From the NCBI GenBank assembly GCA_016200225.1, contig JACQFD010000026.1, positions 142,077 through 206,076 on the forward strand: DNA of 64,000 nucleotides, written 5' to 3'. The position numbers were made by a program, and so were the translations under genes. The notes under the pieces were generated by a model. The model was not told where the DNA came from. It saw nothing but the letters and a program-made list of their open reading frames with translations, and made no database searches. Shown in pieces: positions 1 to 7,720 of this stretch. This stretch comes from Planctomycetota bacterium (GTDB lineage Bacteria > Planctomycetota > UBA1135 > JACQFD01). Positions within the stretch are counted from its first letter, which is position 1. The number at the start of each line of letters is the position of its first letter.

Positions 1-401
1 GCGCGATTTCGTGGCTCACGACGGCGCGCATCGTCCGCGCGCGCTGCCTCGCGATTCGCGAACTGGATTTTGTAACATCCGCGCGCCTTTCGGGCGTTTC
101 GCACGCGCGCATCATCCTAAAACATCTGATACCGCAGACGTCGGGCGCCGTGATCGCGTATGCGACGCTAACGATGCCGCGCGTGATGATGGAGGAAGCG
201 TTCTTATCATTTCTCGGGCTCGGCGTGGCGCCGCCGCGCGCGTCGTGGGGAACGCTGCTGAACGACGGCATGCAATCCTTCCGCGAATATCCGTGGCTCG
301 TGCTCGCGCCCGGGATCGCGCTTGCCGTCACGCTCGCGGCTTTTTATAATATCGGCGACGCGCTGCGCGACGCGTTCGATCCGAGGGAGCGCCCGCGATG
401 A
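1..401 (+). CDS. dppC: Peptide/nickel ABC transporter permease, DppC-like (5' truncated)
   Basis: The reading frame is open from base 3 to the TGA at 399-401, so the gene begins before the window. The visible C-terminal part has the cytoplasmic coupling loop of importer permeases (TTARIVRAR, then RELDFVTSARLSG), followed by a membrane helix around VIAYATLTMPRVMMEEAFLSFLGLG and a last helix before the basic tail. These are typical of the DppC/OppC inner-membrane subunit that forms the channel for di- or oligopeptides. The ORF track only lists the internal start at 150, which is too short to be the true gene. The stop overlaps the next gene by ATGA, which implies translational coupling with the two ATPase genes. 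The substrate (peptide, nickel or other) cannot be decided from this fragment. Confidence 0.9.
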   Translation, partial: AISWLTTARIVRARCLAIRELDFVTSARLSGVSHARIILKHLIPQTSGAVIAYATLTMPRVMMEEAFLSFLGLGVAPPRASWGTLLNDGMQSFREYPWLVLAPGIALAVTLAAFYNIGDALRDAFDPRERPR

Positions 402-1372
402 GCGCAATCTTAACGATCGAACATTTGAATATTGAATATGAAACGGGCGCGTCCTCCGTGAAAGTCGTGCGCGACGTATCCTTACAAATCGAGGAGGGGT
501 CGATCACGGGCGTTGTCGGCGAATCGGGCTCCGGGAAATCCTCGTTGTTCCGCGCCGCGATCGGTCTGCTGCCGCCCTCCGCGCGCGTCGAAGCAAAACA
601 ATTACAATTCAACGGCGTCGATTTAATACAACAACTCCGCCGGAATCCGCGCGCGATCCGCGGCCGCCGCATCGGAATGGTTTTTCAGGACGCGACCGCG
701 TCGCTGAATCCATATTTAAGAATCGGAACGCAACTCGCGGAGTCGGCGGCGGAACATTTGAATATATCAAAAACCGCCGCGCGCGAACGGGCGCTGGACG
801 CGCTCGCCGAAGTCGCGGTTCCGGATCCGCCGGGCGTTCTGCGCCGGTTTCCCCATGAATTGTCCGGAGGCCAGCGCCAGCGCGTCGCGATCGCGATCGC
901 TTTGATCGCGAATCCGGAATTGCTCGTCGCCGACGAGCCTACGACGGCGCTCGATCCGATATTACAGTTACAAATTATACAATTATTGAAAAGCCTGCGC
1001 GCGCGCCGCGGGCTTTCGATCGTATTGATATCGCACGATCTCGGCCTGGTCGCGGCGTGCGCCGACCGCGTCGCCGTGCTCTACGCCGGACGCGTCGTCG
1101 AGGAGGCGGATGCGCGGGCCATCTTTACAAATCCGAGACATCCGTACACCCGGGCATTGTTAACTTCTATCGCTCCGTTGCGGGGCGAACGCCCGCGCCG
1201 CCTATGCGCCATCGACGGCCACCCTCCGTCGCCCGCTTCCGTCGACGCCGGCTGCGCGTTCGCGCCCCGCTGCTCTAACGCTACCGATGAGTGCTCTTTA
1301 CAAATACCGGTCGTCGAATCGTCCGGCGGGCGCCGGCACGCGTGCCTGCATCCGATCGGAGACCGTCCGTGA
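398..1372 (+). CDS. dppD: Peptide ABC transporter ATPase, DppD-like
   Basis: A 324-residue ATP-binding subunit of a peptide-type importer. It has a Walker A (GESGSGKSS, around residue 41), a Q-loop (MVFQDATASLNP), a signature (LSGGQRQRV), a Walker B (LLVADEPTTALD) and an H-loop (LISHD). The C-terminus carries the oligopeptide-transporter extension (RHPYTRALL, then a Cys-containing stretch CAFAPRCSNATDECS) that marks the DppD/OppD type rather than general ABC ATPases. The ATG overlaps the permease stop, and the stop overlaps the next start. Together with the permease and DppF it forms an importer; the periplasmic binding protein and second permease would lie upstream of the window. Confidence 0.95.
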   Translation: MSAILTIEHLNIEYETGASSVKVVRDVSLQIEEGSITGVVGESGSGKSSLFRAAIGLLPPSARVEAKQLQFNGVDLIQQLRRNPRAIRGRRIGMVFQDATASLNPYLRIGTQLAESAAEHLNISKTAARERALDALAEVAVPDPPGVLRRFPHELSGGQRQRVAIAIALIANPELLVADEPTTALDPILQLQIIQLLKSLRARRGLSIVLISHDLGLVAACADRVAVLYAGRVVEEADARAIFTNPRHPYTRALLTSIAPLRGERPRRLCAIDGHPPSPASVDAGCAFAPRCSNATDECSLQIPVVESSGGRRHACLHPIGDRP

Positions 1373-2136
1373 ACGCGACACTTCTCGAAGTCGACTCGCT
1401 GCGCGTCATTTATAAACAAAAAGGCGGCGGTATCCTCGAAGCCGTGGGCGGCATCGGTTTCAATATACAAAACGGCGGTTCGCTCGCGTTGATCGGCGAG
1501 TCCGGGTGCGGCAAAACCACGACCGCGCGCGCCGTCGCTCAATTGTTAAAACCGACGGCCGGAATTGTGCGATTTCAGGGCGTCGACCTCGCCGCGCTCG
1601 CGGGCGAGAACCTACAATACGCGCGCCGCGGAATGCAAATGATCTTCCAGGATCCCGACGGATCCCTCGATCCGCGATGGACGGTCGCGGAATCGATCGC
1701 CGAGCCGGTTTTTCATTTAAACAAAAAAGCGAGGGCGGCGCTCGCGGAGCAATTGTTAATATCCGTGGGACTCGACGCGGAATTCGCGTCGCGGCGGCCG
1801 CACGCATTGTCGGGCGGCCAGAAACAACGCGTCGCCATCGCGCGCGCGCTGGCATCGAATCCGCGACTGCTCATTCTCGACGAGCCGACCTCCGCGCTCG
1901 ACGTCTCCGTGCGCGCGCAAATTGTAAATTTACTTTGCGACCTCCGCGAGAGCCGCGGAATGGCATTCTTACTGATCACGCACGATCTCGCGGTCGCGCG
2001 GGTGCTCGCGGATGAAATCGCCGTCATGCGCGCCGGCCGGATTATTGAATTCGGTCCTTCCGAGGAAATCTTACAAAACGCCCGCGATCCCCACACCCGA
2101 TCGCTCGTGTCGGCGTCGGAATTTCACTTACAATAA
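1369..2136 (+). CDS. dppF: Peptide ABC transporter ATPase, DppF-like
   Basis: Second nucleotide-binding subunit of the peptide importer. I chose the GTG at 1369, which overlaps the preceding TGA (GTGA), giving 255 residues; the ORF-track start at 1291 lies inside dppD and adds a tail with no family resemblance. It has a Walker A (GESGCGKTT), a Q-loop (MIFQDPDGSLDPRW), a signature (LSGGQKQRV), a Walker B (LLILDEPTSALD) and an H-loop (LITHD). The protein ends soon after the DPHTRSL motif that aligns with the start of the peptide-transporter C-terminal region, so it is somewhat short for DppF. It is the last gene of the operon; the next gene is convergent, 19 bases away. Confidence 0.92.
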   Translation: MNATLLEVDSLRVIYKQKGGGILEAVGGIGFNIQNGGSLALIGESGCGKTTTARAVAQLLKPTAGIVRFQGVDLAALAGENLQYARRGMQMIFQDPDGSLDPRWTVAESIAEPVFHLNKKARAALAEQLLISVGLDAEFASRRPHALSGGQKQRVAIARALASNPRLLILDEPTSALDVSVRAQIVNLLCDLRESRGMAFLLITHDLAVARVLADEIAVMRAGRIIEFGPSEEILQNARDPHTRSLVSASEFHLQ

Positions 2137-2155
2137 CAATTCCGAGTTTTCCCCG

Positions 2156-3136
2156 CTATCGATGCATCCATTTTCCGATCGCATGAAAAGGCGCGGAAAA
2201 GGCATGCAGAATTCCCGTCGAACCGCCGAACCACGCGCGCGAGTCGCCGGCCGCGGCGAGTTTCGCCATCTCCGCGTCCCATTGTATACAATCGGCGATC
2301 ACGGGCGCCTCGATGCCGCGCGCCCGGTCGATCAATCTAAAGACTCCGGGAGGAACGGCGGCATTGGCGGAGACGGCCCGCTCGTCGGCGCCCCCGGGAG
2401 GCCGGCCGGCGAGCATTGTAAATATACAATTTCCAAGATTGCAGACCGCGCTGGGTTGCAACAGTTTGGTCGGCGGCGGATCGGCGTAATCGGCGGCGAC
2501 AAATCGTTCCGCGTCGGAATTATAAAATATAGCGTTCATCGAAATTCCGTGATGCGCGAATCCGCGCGATTCGAGGTGCGCGAGCGCGGCGCCGAGTTCG
2601 CGCGCGGCGCGGGCCGTCTGTCTCGATGTAAACATTTTGCCCGCGCGTATCCTGTCGCCAATTGTAACATCCGATGGACGCTCCATCACGATGCGCACGA
2701 CGTGGCCGGCAACGTCGCCGGCGCAATCTTCGACTTCGAGGATGCGCGCGAGCGCCGGATGATCGATTTGCTTCAATCTTTGCAAATCCCGAACATAACG
2801 AACCATCGCGCCACGGGATGGAAACGCGGATTTATCGATTCTTCGGACGACGACGTCGCGTTCGCGCAGACGATCTTTACAAATATGCGTGCGAAACGCC
2901 TCGCGCGCCGCGAGTTCGCGAATCTCCTCGAATCGCGTCGTCATCACGCCGACGACCGGCGCCTCGCCGGGCAACGCGATTTCGCCGACTTGGATTTGAT
3001 GCATCACGTGAAGGGCGCGCAGCGCTCGCACTTGTTTCGCCGTAAGCTCGCCGGTGGATTCCATCTGATCCAAATTGATATCGCGACCTTCCGCAAGCGC
3101 TTCCGCGACCTCGGCGAGTTTTTCATCGTTACTCAT
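2156..3136 (-). CDS. Degenerate protein kinase (pseudokinase) paired with ECF sigma factor
   Basis: A 326-residue protein with the outline of a Ser/Thr kinase domain but without its catalytic residues. The ATP-lysine strand reads DVVVRRIDK. The segment matching the HRD catalytic loop reads FAHHGISMNAIFYN, with no Asp, and the DFG segment reads VAADYADPP. A C-lobe remnant (LGNCIFTMLAGRPPGG) still resembles kinases. The first 100 residues are a separate region. It follows the sigma factor gene by 9 bases on the same strand, so the two are probably co-transcribed. Inference: it acts as a non-catalytic binding partner, perhaps tied to the sigma factor. No anti-sigma or zinc-binding motif is visible. 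A weakly active kinase is not excluded. Confidence 0.7.
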   Translation of the reverse strand: MSNDEKLAEVAEALAEGRDINLDQMESTGELTAKQVRALRALHVMHQIQVGEIALPGEAPVVGVMTTRFEEIRELAAREAFRTHICKDRLRERDVVVRRIDKSAFPSRGAMVRYVRDLQRLKQIDHPALARILEVEDCAGDVAGHVVRIVMERPSDVTIGDRIRAGKMFTSRQTARAARELGAALAHLESRGFAHHGISMNAIFYNSDAERFVAADYADPPPTKLLQPSAVCNLGNCIFTMLAGRPPGGADERAVSANAAVPPGVFRLIDRARGIEAPVIADCIQWDAEMAKLAAAGDSRAWFGGSTGILHAFSAPFHAIGKWMHR

Positions 3137-3145
3137 CGCGATCGC

Positions 3146-3799
3146 TCATCTCGAATTTTTGTTACGAGCATCCTTGGAATCGTCGCGCCCCATTTCGATG
3201 GCGACTTTCGCGCGGACGCGGGCGATGCACATGCGCGCGGCATCGGCCGAGGGGAAACCGCACTCTTCCGCAATATTCGCATGCGACATTCCGACTTCGT
3301 GGAATAGTAAGAACGCATTCCGCTGATCCTCCGGAACCGTTTCGAGCGCGCGTTCATATTGTAACATTTGCTCAAGCTCGATCATGGACGCGATCGGAGG
3401 CTCTCCGGCCGCCGCGGGAGCGAGGCCGCTCTCCTCGGAGAGTTCCAACATCTTTTTTTCGCCCGCGCGCTGGTTTTTTTTAATAATATAATTACGCGCG
3501 CTGGTTCGTAAATAAAACCAGAACGATCCGAGTCCGCGGTACTGAAATCGCCCCGACATGACGGCCGAATACGCGGCGATGAGCACGTCTTGCGTTCCAT
3601 CCTGCGTGTCGTGGACGCGATGCGCCGCGGGCGAAAGACGCGCGTGCATGAATCGTTCGAGCGGTTTTTTGTAACGATTGATGAGATCGTTCATGGCCTC
3701 GCGATCACCCGCGCGCGCCTGCTGAACCATGTAGGCGGTCTCGCCGAGGTCGTTCGCCGGTTCGGGATTGGGATCGAGCGGATCTGGATCTTTTGTCAT
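3146..3799 (-). CDS. RNA polymerase ECF-type sigma factor
   Basis: A 217-residue sigma-70 family factor from the ATG at 3799 (MTKDPDPLD); the longer ORF from 4069 adds an arginine-rich tail unlike the family. Region 2 is clear: RAGDREAMNDLINRYKKPL, then DTQDGTQDVLIAAY and the DNA-melting segment GLGSFWFYLRTSARNYI. Region 4 has LETVPEDQRNAFLLFHEVGMS and a helix-turn-helix (HANIAEECGFPSADAARMCI) for the -35 element. The layout resembles ECF factors common in Planctomycetes. The pseudokinase gene follows immediately, suggesting that signal reception involves that protein. The target promoters are not known from this window. Confidence 0.88.
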   Translation of the reverse strand: MTKDPDPLDPNPEPANDLGETAYMVQQARAGDREAMNDLINRYKKPLERFMHARLSPAAHRVHDTQDGTQDVLIAAYSAVMSGRFQYRGLGSFWFYLRTSARNYIIKKNQRAGEKKMLELSEESGLAPAAAGEPPIASMIELEQMLQYERALETVPEDQRNAFLLFHEVGMSHANIAEECGFPSADAARMCIARVRAKVAIEMGRDDSKDARNKNSR

Positions 3800-4222
3800 G
3801 GTTTCATGGCGCGCCGGCGTCCCAATAGAAGCAGGACGGATTCCCAAGTTTAACAGTTTCGTGGGCGTCGCGGTCCCGCACGAATCGTCCGCGCTAAAAC
3901 GCTCCAAAGACAGTTTCGGTCCGATACGTCGGTTGAGGACTGGAATCGTCATGACAGCAACTCCAATCCGCCGCCGACGCCGAACGCACAAAATAAAGAA
4001 TTTCGATGTTCGTCCGGCGCTGCGGTTCCCATTTCTTGGTTGCTTCACCAAGGCAGCCGGTCGCGGCACCGAAATGTGGATGTGGAAATCGCACAGAAGC
4101 AGGCTTGAATAGAGACAGGGAGGAGCGGGAACCGAAACCGCTCGCGGCGCGAGGATGCAGAATCCTCGCGCCGTTTTTTTTATATTTACATTCCCAGAAT
4201 TAAGATTCCGGCCACGAATCTA
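3800..4222. other. Intergenic stretch between sigma factor and E1 beta genes
   Basis: About 420 bases without a convincing protein gene. The minus-strand frame upstream of the sigma factor is open to 4069 but encodes a basic, low-complexity tail. The stretch should hold the sigma-factor promoter on the minus strand, though I see no clear -35/-10 pair. Its plus strand ends in a perfect intrinsic terminator at 4145-4181 with no plus-strand gene before it, so a small RNA could be encoded here. Confidence 0.5.
4145..4181 (+). terminator. Perfect 12-bp intrinsic terminator, plus-strand orientation
   Basis: CGGCGCGAGGAT pairs without mismatch with ATCCTCGCGCCG over a GCAGA loop and is followed directly by eight T residues. 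The orientation ends plus-strand transcripts, yet no plus-strand gene lies upstream before the convergent dpp operon at 2136. On the minus strand it lacks a following T run. Confidence 0.85.
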
Positions 4223-5281
4223 CTATTCCGGCTCGGTCGCGAGTTCGCGCATTTCGCGCAACACGTCGGGCAATTGCGGAACCGACGCGTCTTCGAGCGT
4301 CGGCGCCATGCCGACGCCGGGAACGTGTTTGCCCGCGAGGACGCGCGGCCGCACTCGAAGTTCATAAAAGAACTCGTCGACCGTGCGGCGCAGGAGATGT
4401 TCGCCAAAATTTGTAATTTCCGTATCTTCGTTTACAAATAATACGCGGCCCGTTTTTTTAATCGATTGCGCGATGGCGTCCCAGTCGTAGGGCATCAGCG
4501 TCCGCAGATCGAGGACATCGTAATGAATGCCTTCCTTGACGAGCGCGTCGGCCGCGTCCAAACATAAAGGAAGCGTCCGACCGTAGCTTACAACAGTTGC
4601 ATCGGCGCCGGTGCGGCACAGTTTGGCCTTGCCGATCGGAACTGTAAAATCCGTCAATCCCTCGGGCCACTTCGGTTTCCAGTTTTTTCGGTCGCCGAGC
4701 GGCGCGTCGATCATGTCGCGCAGCGCGCGTTCGTCCTCGGGCTCGCCCGGAATGCGCTCCGCGCATTTGTTGCGAAGCATCGCTTTCGGCTCAAGATACA
4801 AAACGGGGTTCGAATCCTTCAGCGCGGCGATCATCAAACCGTAGGCGTCGACCGCGTTGGAAGGATATACAATTTTCCATCCCGGAATGTGCGTCGCGAT
4901 GGCGTCGAACGAATGTGAATGATAAATCGAACCGTGCACGCCGCTTCCCGTCGTCGTCTTGATCACCATCGGAAAGTTAAATTCGCCCCCCGAACTCCAC
5001 GTGCTGTTCGTCGCTAATTTTAACAAATCGATCGTGTTAAATATATAATCGCAGAATTGTATTTCCGCGACCGGCCGCTGGCCCGCGATCGCGAGTCCGA
5101 TTGCCGCGCCGACGATGCCGCGCTCGTCGAGCGGCGAATTCCACGCGGTTTGCAATCCCTGCGTGCAGGTAAAGACTCCGCCGAGCGGCGGACCCACGTC
5201 TTCGCCGAAAATATCCGTAACACCGAGGTGTTGCTCGCCGTACGCGAGCGCCATGCGAATGGCCTGCGCCATGGTTGCCAT
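4223..5281 (-). CDS. 2-oxoacid (pyruvate/branched-chain) dehydrogenase E1 component, beta subunit
   Basis: A 352-residue transketolase-type beta subunit. Hallmarks are IFGEDVGPPLGGVFTCT near the N-terminus, the conserved PLDERGIVGAAIGLAIAG segment, the FCDYIFNTIDLL stretch and a C-terminal domain with VLFVNEDTEITNFGEHL. With the alpha subunit it forms the thiamine-diphosphate-dependent E1 that decarboxylates a 2-oxoacid and passes the acyl group to a lipoyl E2. The alpha gene lies 2 bases upstream on the same strand, so the two are one operon. The sequence fits the branched-chain/acetoin-type heterotetrameric E1, but substrate (pyruvate or branched-chain 2-oxoacid) cannot be fixed. No E2 or E3 gene is in the window. 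Confidence 0.92.
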   Translation of the reverse strand: MATMAQAIRMALAYGEQHLGVTDIFGEDVGPPLGGVFTCTQGLQTAWNSPLDERGIVGAAIGLAIAGQRPVAEIQFCDYIFNTIDLLKLATNSTWSSGGEFNFPMVIKTTTGSGVHGSIYHSHSFDAIATHIPGWKIVYPSNAVDAYGLMIAALKDSNPVLYLEPKAMLRNKCAERIPGEPEDERALRDMIDAPLGDRKNWKPKWPEGLTDFTVPIGKAKLCRTGADATVVSYGRTLPLCLDAADALVKEGIHYDVLDLRTLMPYDWDAIAQSIKKTGRVLFVNEDTEITNFGEHLLRRTVDEFFYELRVRPRVLAGKHVPGVGMAPTLEDASVPQLPDVLREMRELATEPE

Positions 5282-5283
5282 GA

Positions 5284-6438
5284 TCAGCGCCCCCCCTTAT
5301 TGTTTGAATCGCCCGGCTGCGACTTCGAACCCGGATCATAATATTGATCCTTCGGTTCCGCGAAAATATAACGATAAATATCCTCGCCCGGAGGAAACGG
5401 TTCGGATTTAACAATTTCGTAGGCCTGCGCCATTTCTTCGCGGCGCTTTTCCCACACGCGATCGAGTTCTTTGCGCGTGGCGAGTTCCTGATGCAGCAAT
5501 TTTTCTTCAAATCGAAGAATACAATCTTCTTCTTCGACGCGGTTCGCGCCGCTCGACGACGAGTGTCCGTTCAAGCGCGACACGCTCGCTTCAATAAAAA
5601 ACGGTTTGCGTTCGGATCGTACATATTCCATTCCTTCGGCGATCGCTTTCCAACTGGAGTAAACGTCGTTGCCGTCGATCGACCGCGACGGAATGCCGAA
5701 CGCCTTCGCCCGCTCAACGATCGGCGTGCCGTGCTGCGTGCACGAACCCGTCGAAATTGCATATTTATTATTCGCCGTAACCATCAATATGGGCAATTCG
5801 TTGCCCGGCCGCGTCGACCACACGAGACACGTCGCAAAGTCGCCTTCGTGCGTGCCGCCGTCGCCGCCGTTCACAATTGTAATACCCGTTCCGCCGTGTC
5901 TGCGTTGCGCGATGCCCGTGCCGATCGCGATCGAAAATTGTGTTTCAATCGTCGGCGCCATCGGCGCGACGTTCCATTTGCGAATCGCGAAATGATTGAC
6001 AAAATTTCGTCCCCGCGAAAACGGATCCGTAGCTTTCGCGCCCATTTGCCGCAATATATCAATTGGCTGGGCTCCCATCGCGAGAACGATCGGCGAACTC
6101 CGATAATGTAAATGTAAATAATCGTTGTCGAGACCCTGTCCTTTCCGCACCTGCAAACCGAGCGGCGCGCTCAACGCCTCTTCACCCGGCGCCCCGATCC
6201 AAAACCATCCGTCGCCCGAACGAACCATGCGAATGGCTTGTTCCTCAACCGTTCGCGTCGTGACCATCAGATCGTGGATGCGCAACTGGAGCTGTGGCGT
6301 CCAGTCGGGCATGCCGTTTTGAGTCGTGCGGTTCTTTCGTTCATCCACGGGCGCGGCTCCTGAATTTGAATTGCCGGAGGAATTGGTTGGAACCGTTCCG
6401 CGAGGAGAAGCTCCTGGCTGTTTTGAAGTCGTACTCAA
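5284..6438 (-). CDS. 2-oxoacid dehydrogenase E1 component, alpha subunit
   Basis: A thiamine-diphosphate-binding alpha subunit. The cofactor motif is plain: GGDGGTHEGDF, followed by ANNKYAISTG. The GAPGEEALSAPLG and DNDYLHLHYRS segments contact the cofactor and substrate. The start is uncertain: the track uses a TTG at 6438, giving 384 residues with a Ser/Asn/Gly-rich, probably disordered head, while an ATG at 6312 (MPDWTPQL) would start at the folded domain. The C-terminal tail after the last helices is also polar. It is first in the E1 pair, with about 250 bases upstream that may hold the promoter. The cofactor residues look intact. Confidence 0.9.
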   Translation of the reverse strand: MSTTSKQPGASPRGTVPTNSSGNSNSGAAPVDERKNRTTQNGMPDWTPQLQLRIHDLMVTTRTVEEQAIRMVRSGDGWFWIGAPGEEALSAPLGLQVRKGQGLDNDYLHLHYRSSPIVLAMGAQPIDILRQMGAKATDPFSRGRNFVNHFAIRKWNVAPMAPTIETQFSIAIGTGIAQRRHGGTGITIVNGGDGGTHEGDFATCLVWSTRPGNELPILMVTANNKYAISTGSCTQHGTPIVERAKAFGIPSRSIDGNDVYSSWKAIAEGMEYVRSERKPFFIEASVSRLNGHSSSSGANRVEEEDCILRFEEKLLHQELATRKELDRVWEKRREEMAQAYEIVKSEPFPPGEDIYRYIFAEPKDQYYDPGSKSQPGDSNNKGGR

Positions 6439-6685
6439 ATCTCTGCAGGGTTAATGGTTCAGGAAATTGTATGAATCGTCGATTCAACAAATCGCCGTCG
6501 GAAACGGTCGTCAAAAACGGCCCGAATCCTTAAATTCAAAGGCGACCGGCGAGTTAATGGGTTTCTCTCGCCGGGTAACGCCAATAGTACCGAATGCGGA
6601 GTGCATTTCGATCCGTCAAGTTCACCCTCCAAGAGGGGGTGCAAGGGATCGATCATGAACTGGACGCTTGAGGATGATTCGCGGT

Positions 6686-7081
6686 TCACCGTTGGGGAGG
6701 TTTCGAACGCGCGACCACGTCAATTTCAACCAAAGCGCCGCGCGGAAGTTTCGCGGCTTGAATTGTGGATCGCGCGGGCGGGTGATTCGAAAATACTTTT
6801 CCGTAAACTTCATTCATCGAGGAAAAATCATTTAGATCCGCGAGATAAACGGTTGCCTTAACTACATCTTCAAATGTGCAACCGGCCTCTGCGAGAACGC
6901 CGCGCAAATTCAACAATACTCGTTCAGTTTGAGCGCGCGTGTCGCCCCCGACGAGTTGCCCGGTTTCGGGATCGAGCGCGATCTGACCGGAACAATATAT
7001 CCATCCGTCGATCATGACCGCCTGTGAGTAAGGTCCGATGGCTTTCGGAGCCGCGGAAGTGGAAATGATATTTTTTTGCAT
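6686..7081 (-). CDS. ridA: RidA family enamine/imine deaminase
   Basis: From the ATG at 7081 the protein is 131 residues, the usual RidA length. It shows the family pattern: SAAPKAIGPYSQAV, YCSGQIALDPETGQLV, the AEAGCTFEDVVKATVYL segment, the PARSTIQAAKLPRGALVEID motif with the substrate-binding Arg. RidA hydrolyses reactive 2-aminoacrylate-type enamines made by PLP enzymes. An upstream in-frame TTG at 7174 overlaps the coaD stop and would add a 31-residue hydrophobic head resembling a signal sequence (IPAIIAFLPFATIGCIAQ). Neither start has a clear ribosome site. Being directly behind coaD, the gene is probably co-transcribed with it. Confidence 0.9.
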   Translation of the reverse strand: MQKNIISTSAAPKAIGPYSQAVMIDGWIYCSGQIALDPETGQLVGGDTRAQTERVLLNLRGVLAEAGCTFEDVVKATVYLADLNDFSSMNEVYGKVFSNHPPARSTIQAAKLPRGALVEIDVVARSKPPQR

Positions 7082-7170
7082 CGTTGAACTAGAGAAATAA
7101 CGGCTTTCTTGCGCAATGCAACCGATTGTTGCAAACGGAAGGAATGCGATGATCGCGGGGATTGGTAGTT

Positions 7171-7662
7171 TCAAGACCGGAGACCGTACTTCAAACGCAT
7201 GCGCGACTCGATCTCGGGGGGGAGGAATCGTGACACGTCGCCTCCGCCCTGCAGCACTTCCTTGATAAGGCGGCTCGATGTGAATGAGTATTGTTCGCTC
7301 GGCATCACAAATACGGTTTCCACGCCCGGGGCCAACGATCGGTTCGTGAGGGCCATTTGATATTCGAATTCAAAATCCGAGACCGTTCGCAATCCGCGGA
7401 GAATCACGTTGAATCCGTTCTTCAGACAATATTCGACGACGAGACCGCGAAAATTAGTTACATGGACTCTGGCATCGCCGCGGAATTGATATTTTAACAT
7501 TTCGACCCGCTCTTCCGAAGTGAAAACGGGAGACTTCGTCTGGTTTTCGACGACCGCTACAGTAATTTCACCGAAAAGGGCGGAGCCGCGGCGGATGAGG
7601 TCGAGGTGACCGTATGTAAGGGGGTCAAAACTGCCCGGATAGAGTGCGCGCGAAACCGACAT
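7171..7662 (-). CDS. coaD: Phosphopantetheine adenylyltransferase
   Basis: A 163-residue CoaD that transfers AMP from ATP to 4'-phosphopantetheine, the penultimate step of coenzyme A synthesis, in the cytoplasm. The nucleotidyltransferase start YPGSFDPLTYGHLDLI contains the HxGH-equivalent TYGH motif. ILRGLRTVSDFEFEYQMA and the EQYSFTSSRLIKEV segment (matching the ISSTxVR-type motif) are typical and in the right order. Length matches the family. It lies upstream of ridA on the same strand and is divergent from comEC, which starts 58 bases away, so the short gap must hold both promoters. Confidence 0.96.
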   Translation of the reverse strand: MSVSRALYPGSFDPLTYGHLDLIRRGSALFGEITVAVVENQTKSPVFTSEERVEMLKYQFRGDARVHVTNFRGLVVEYCLKNGFNVILRGLRTVSDFEFEYQMALTNRSLAPGVETVFVMPSEQYSFTSSRLIKEVLQGGGDVSRFLPPEIESRMRLKYGLRS

Positions 7663-7720
7663 GGTTCGATTTTAATATATTTGAAGGATTTTTCGCGCCC
7701 ACTTTTCCGATTTTCGCGCG

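Noticed and set aside
2012-3307. 431-residue plus-strand ORF
   Set aside because: Arginine-rich shadow of the pseudokinase and sigma genes on the other strand; no family motif.
5344-6111. 255-residue plus-strand ORF
   Set aside because: Lies fully inside the E1 alpha gene, which has clear motifs; composition is that of an antisense shadow.
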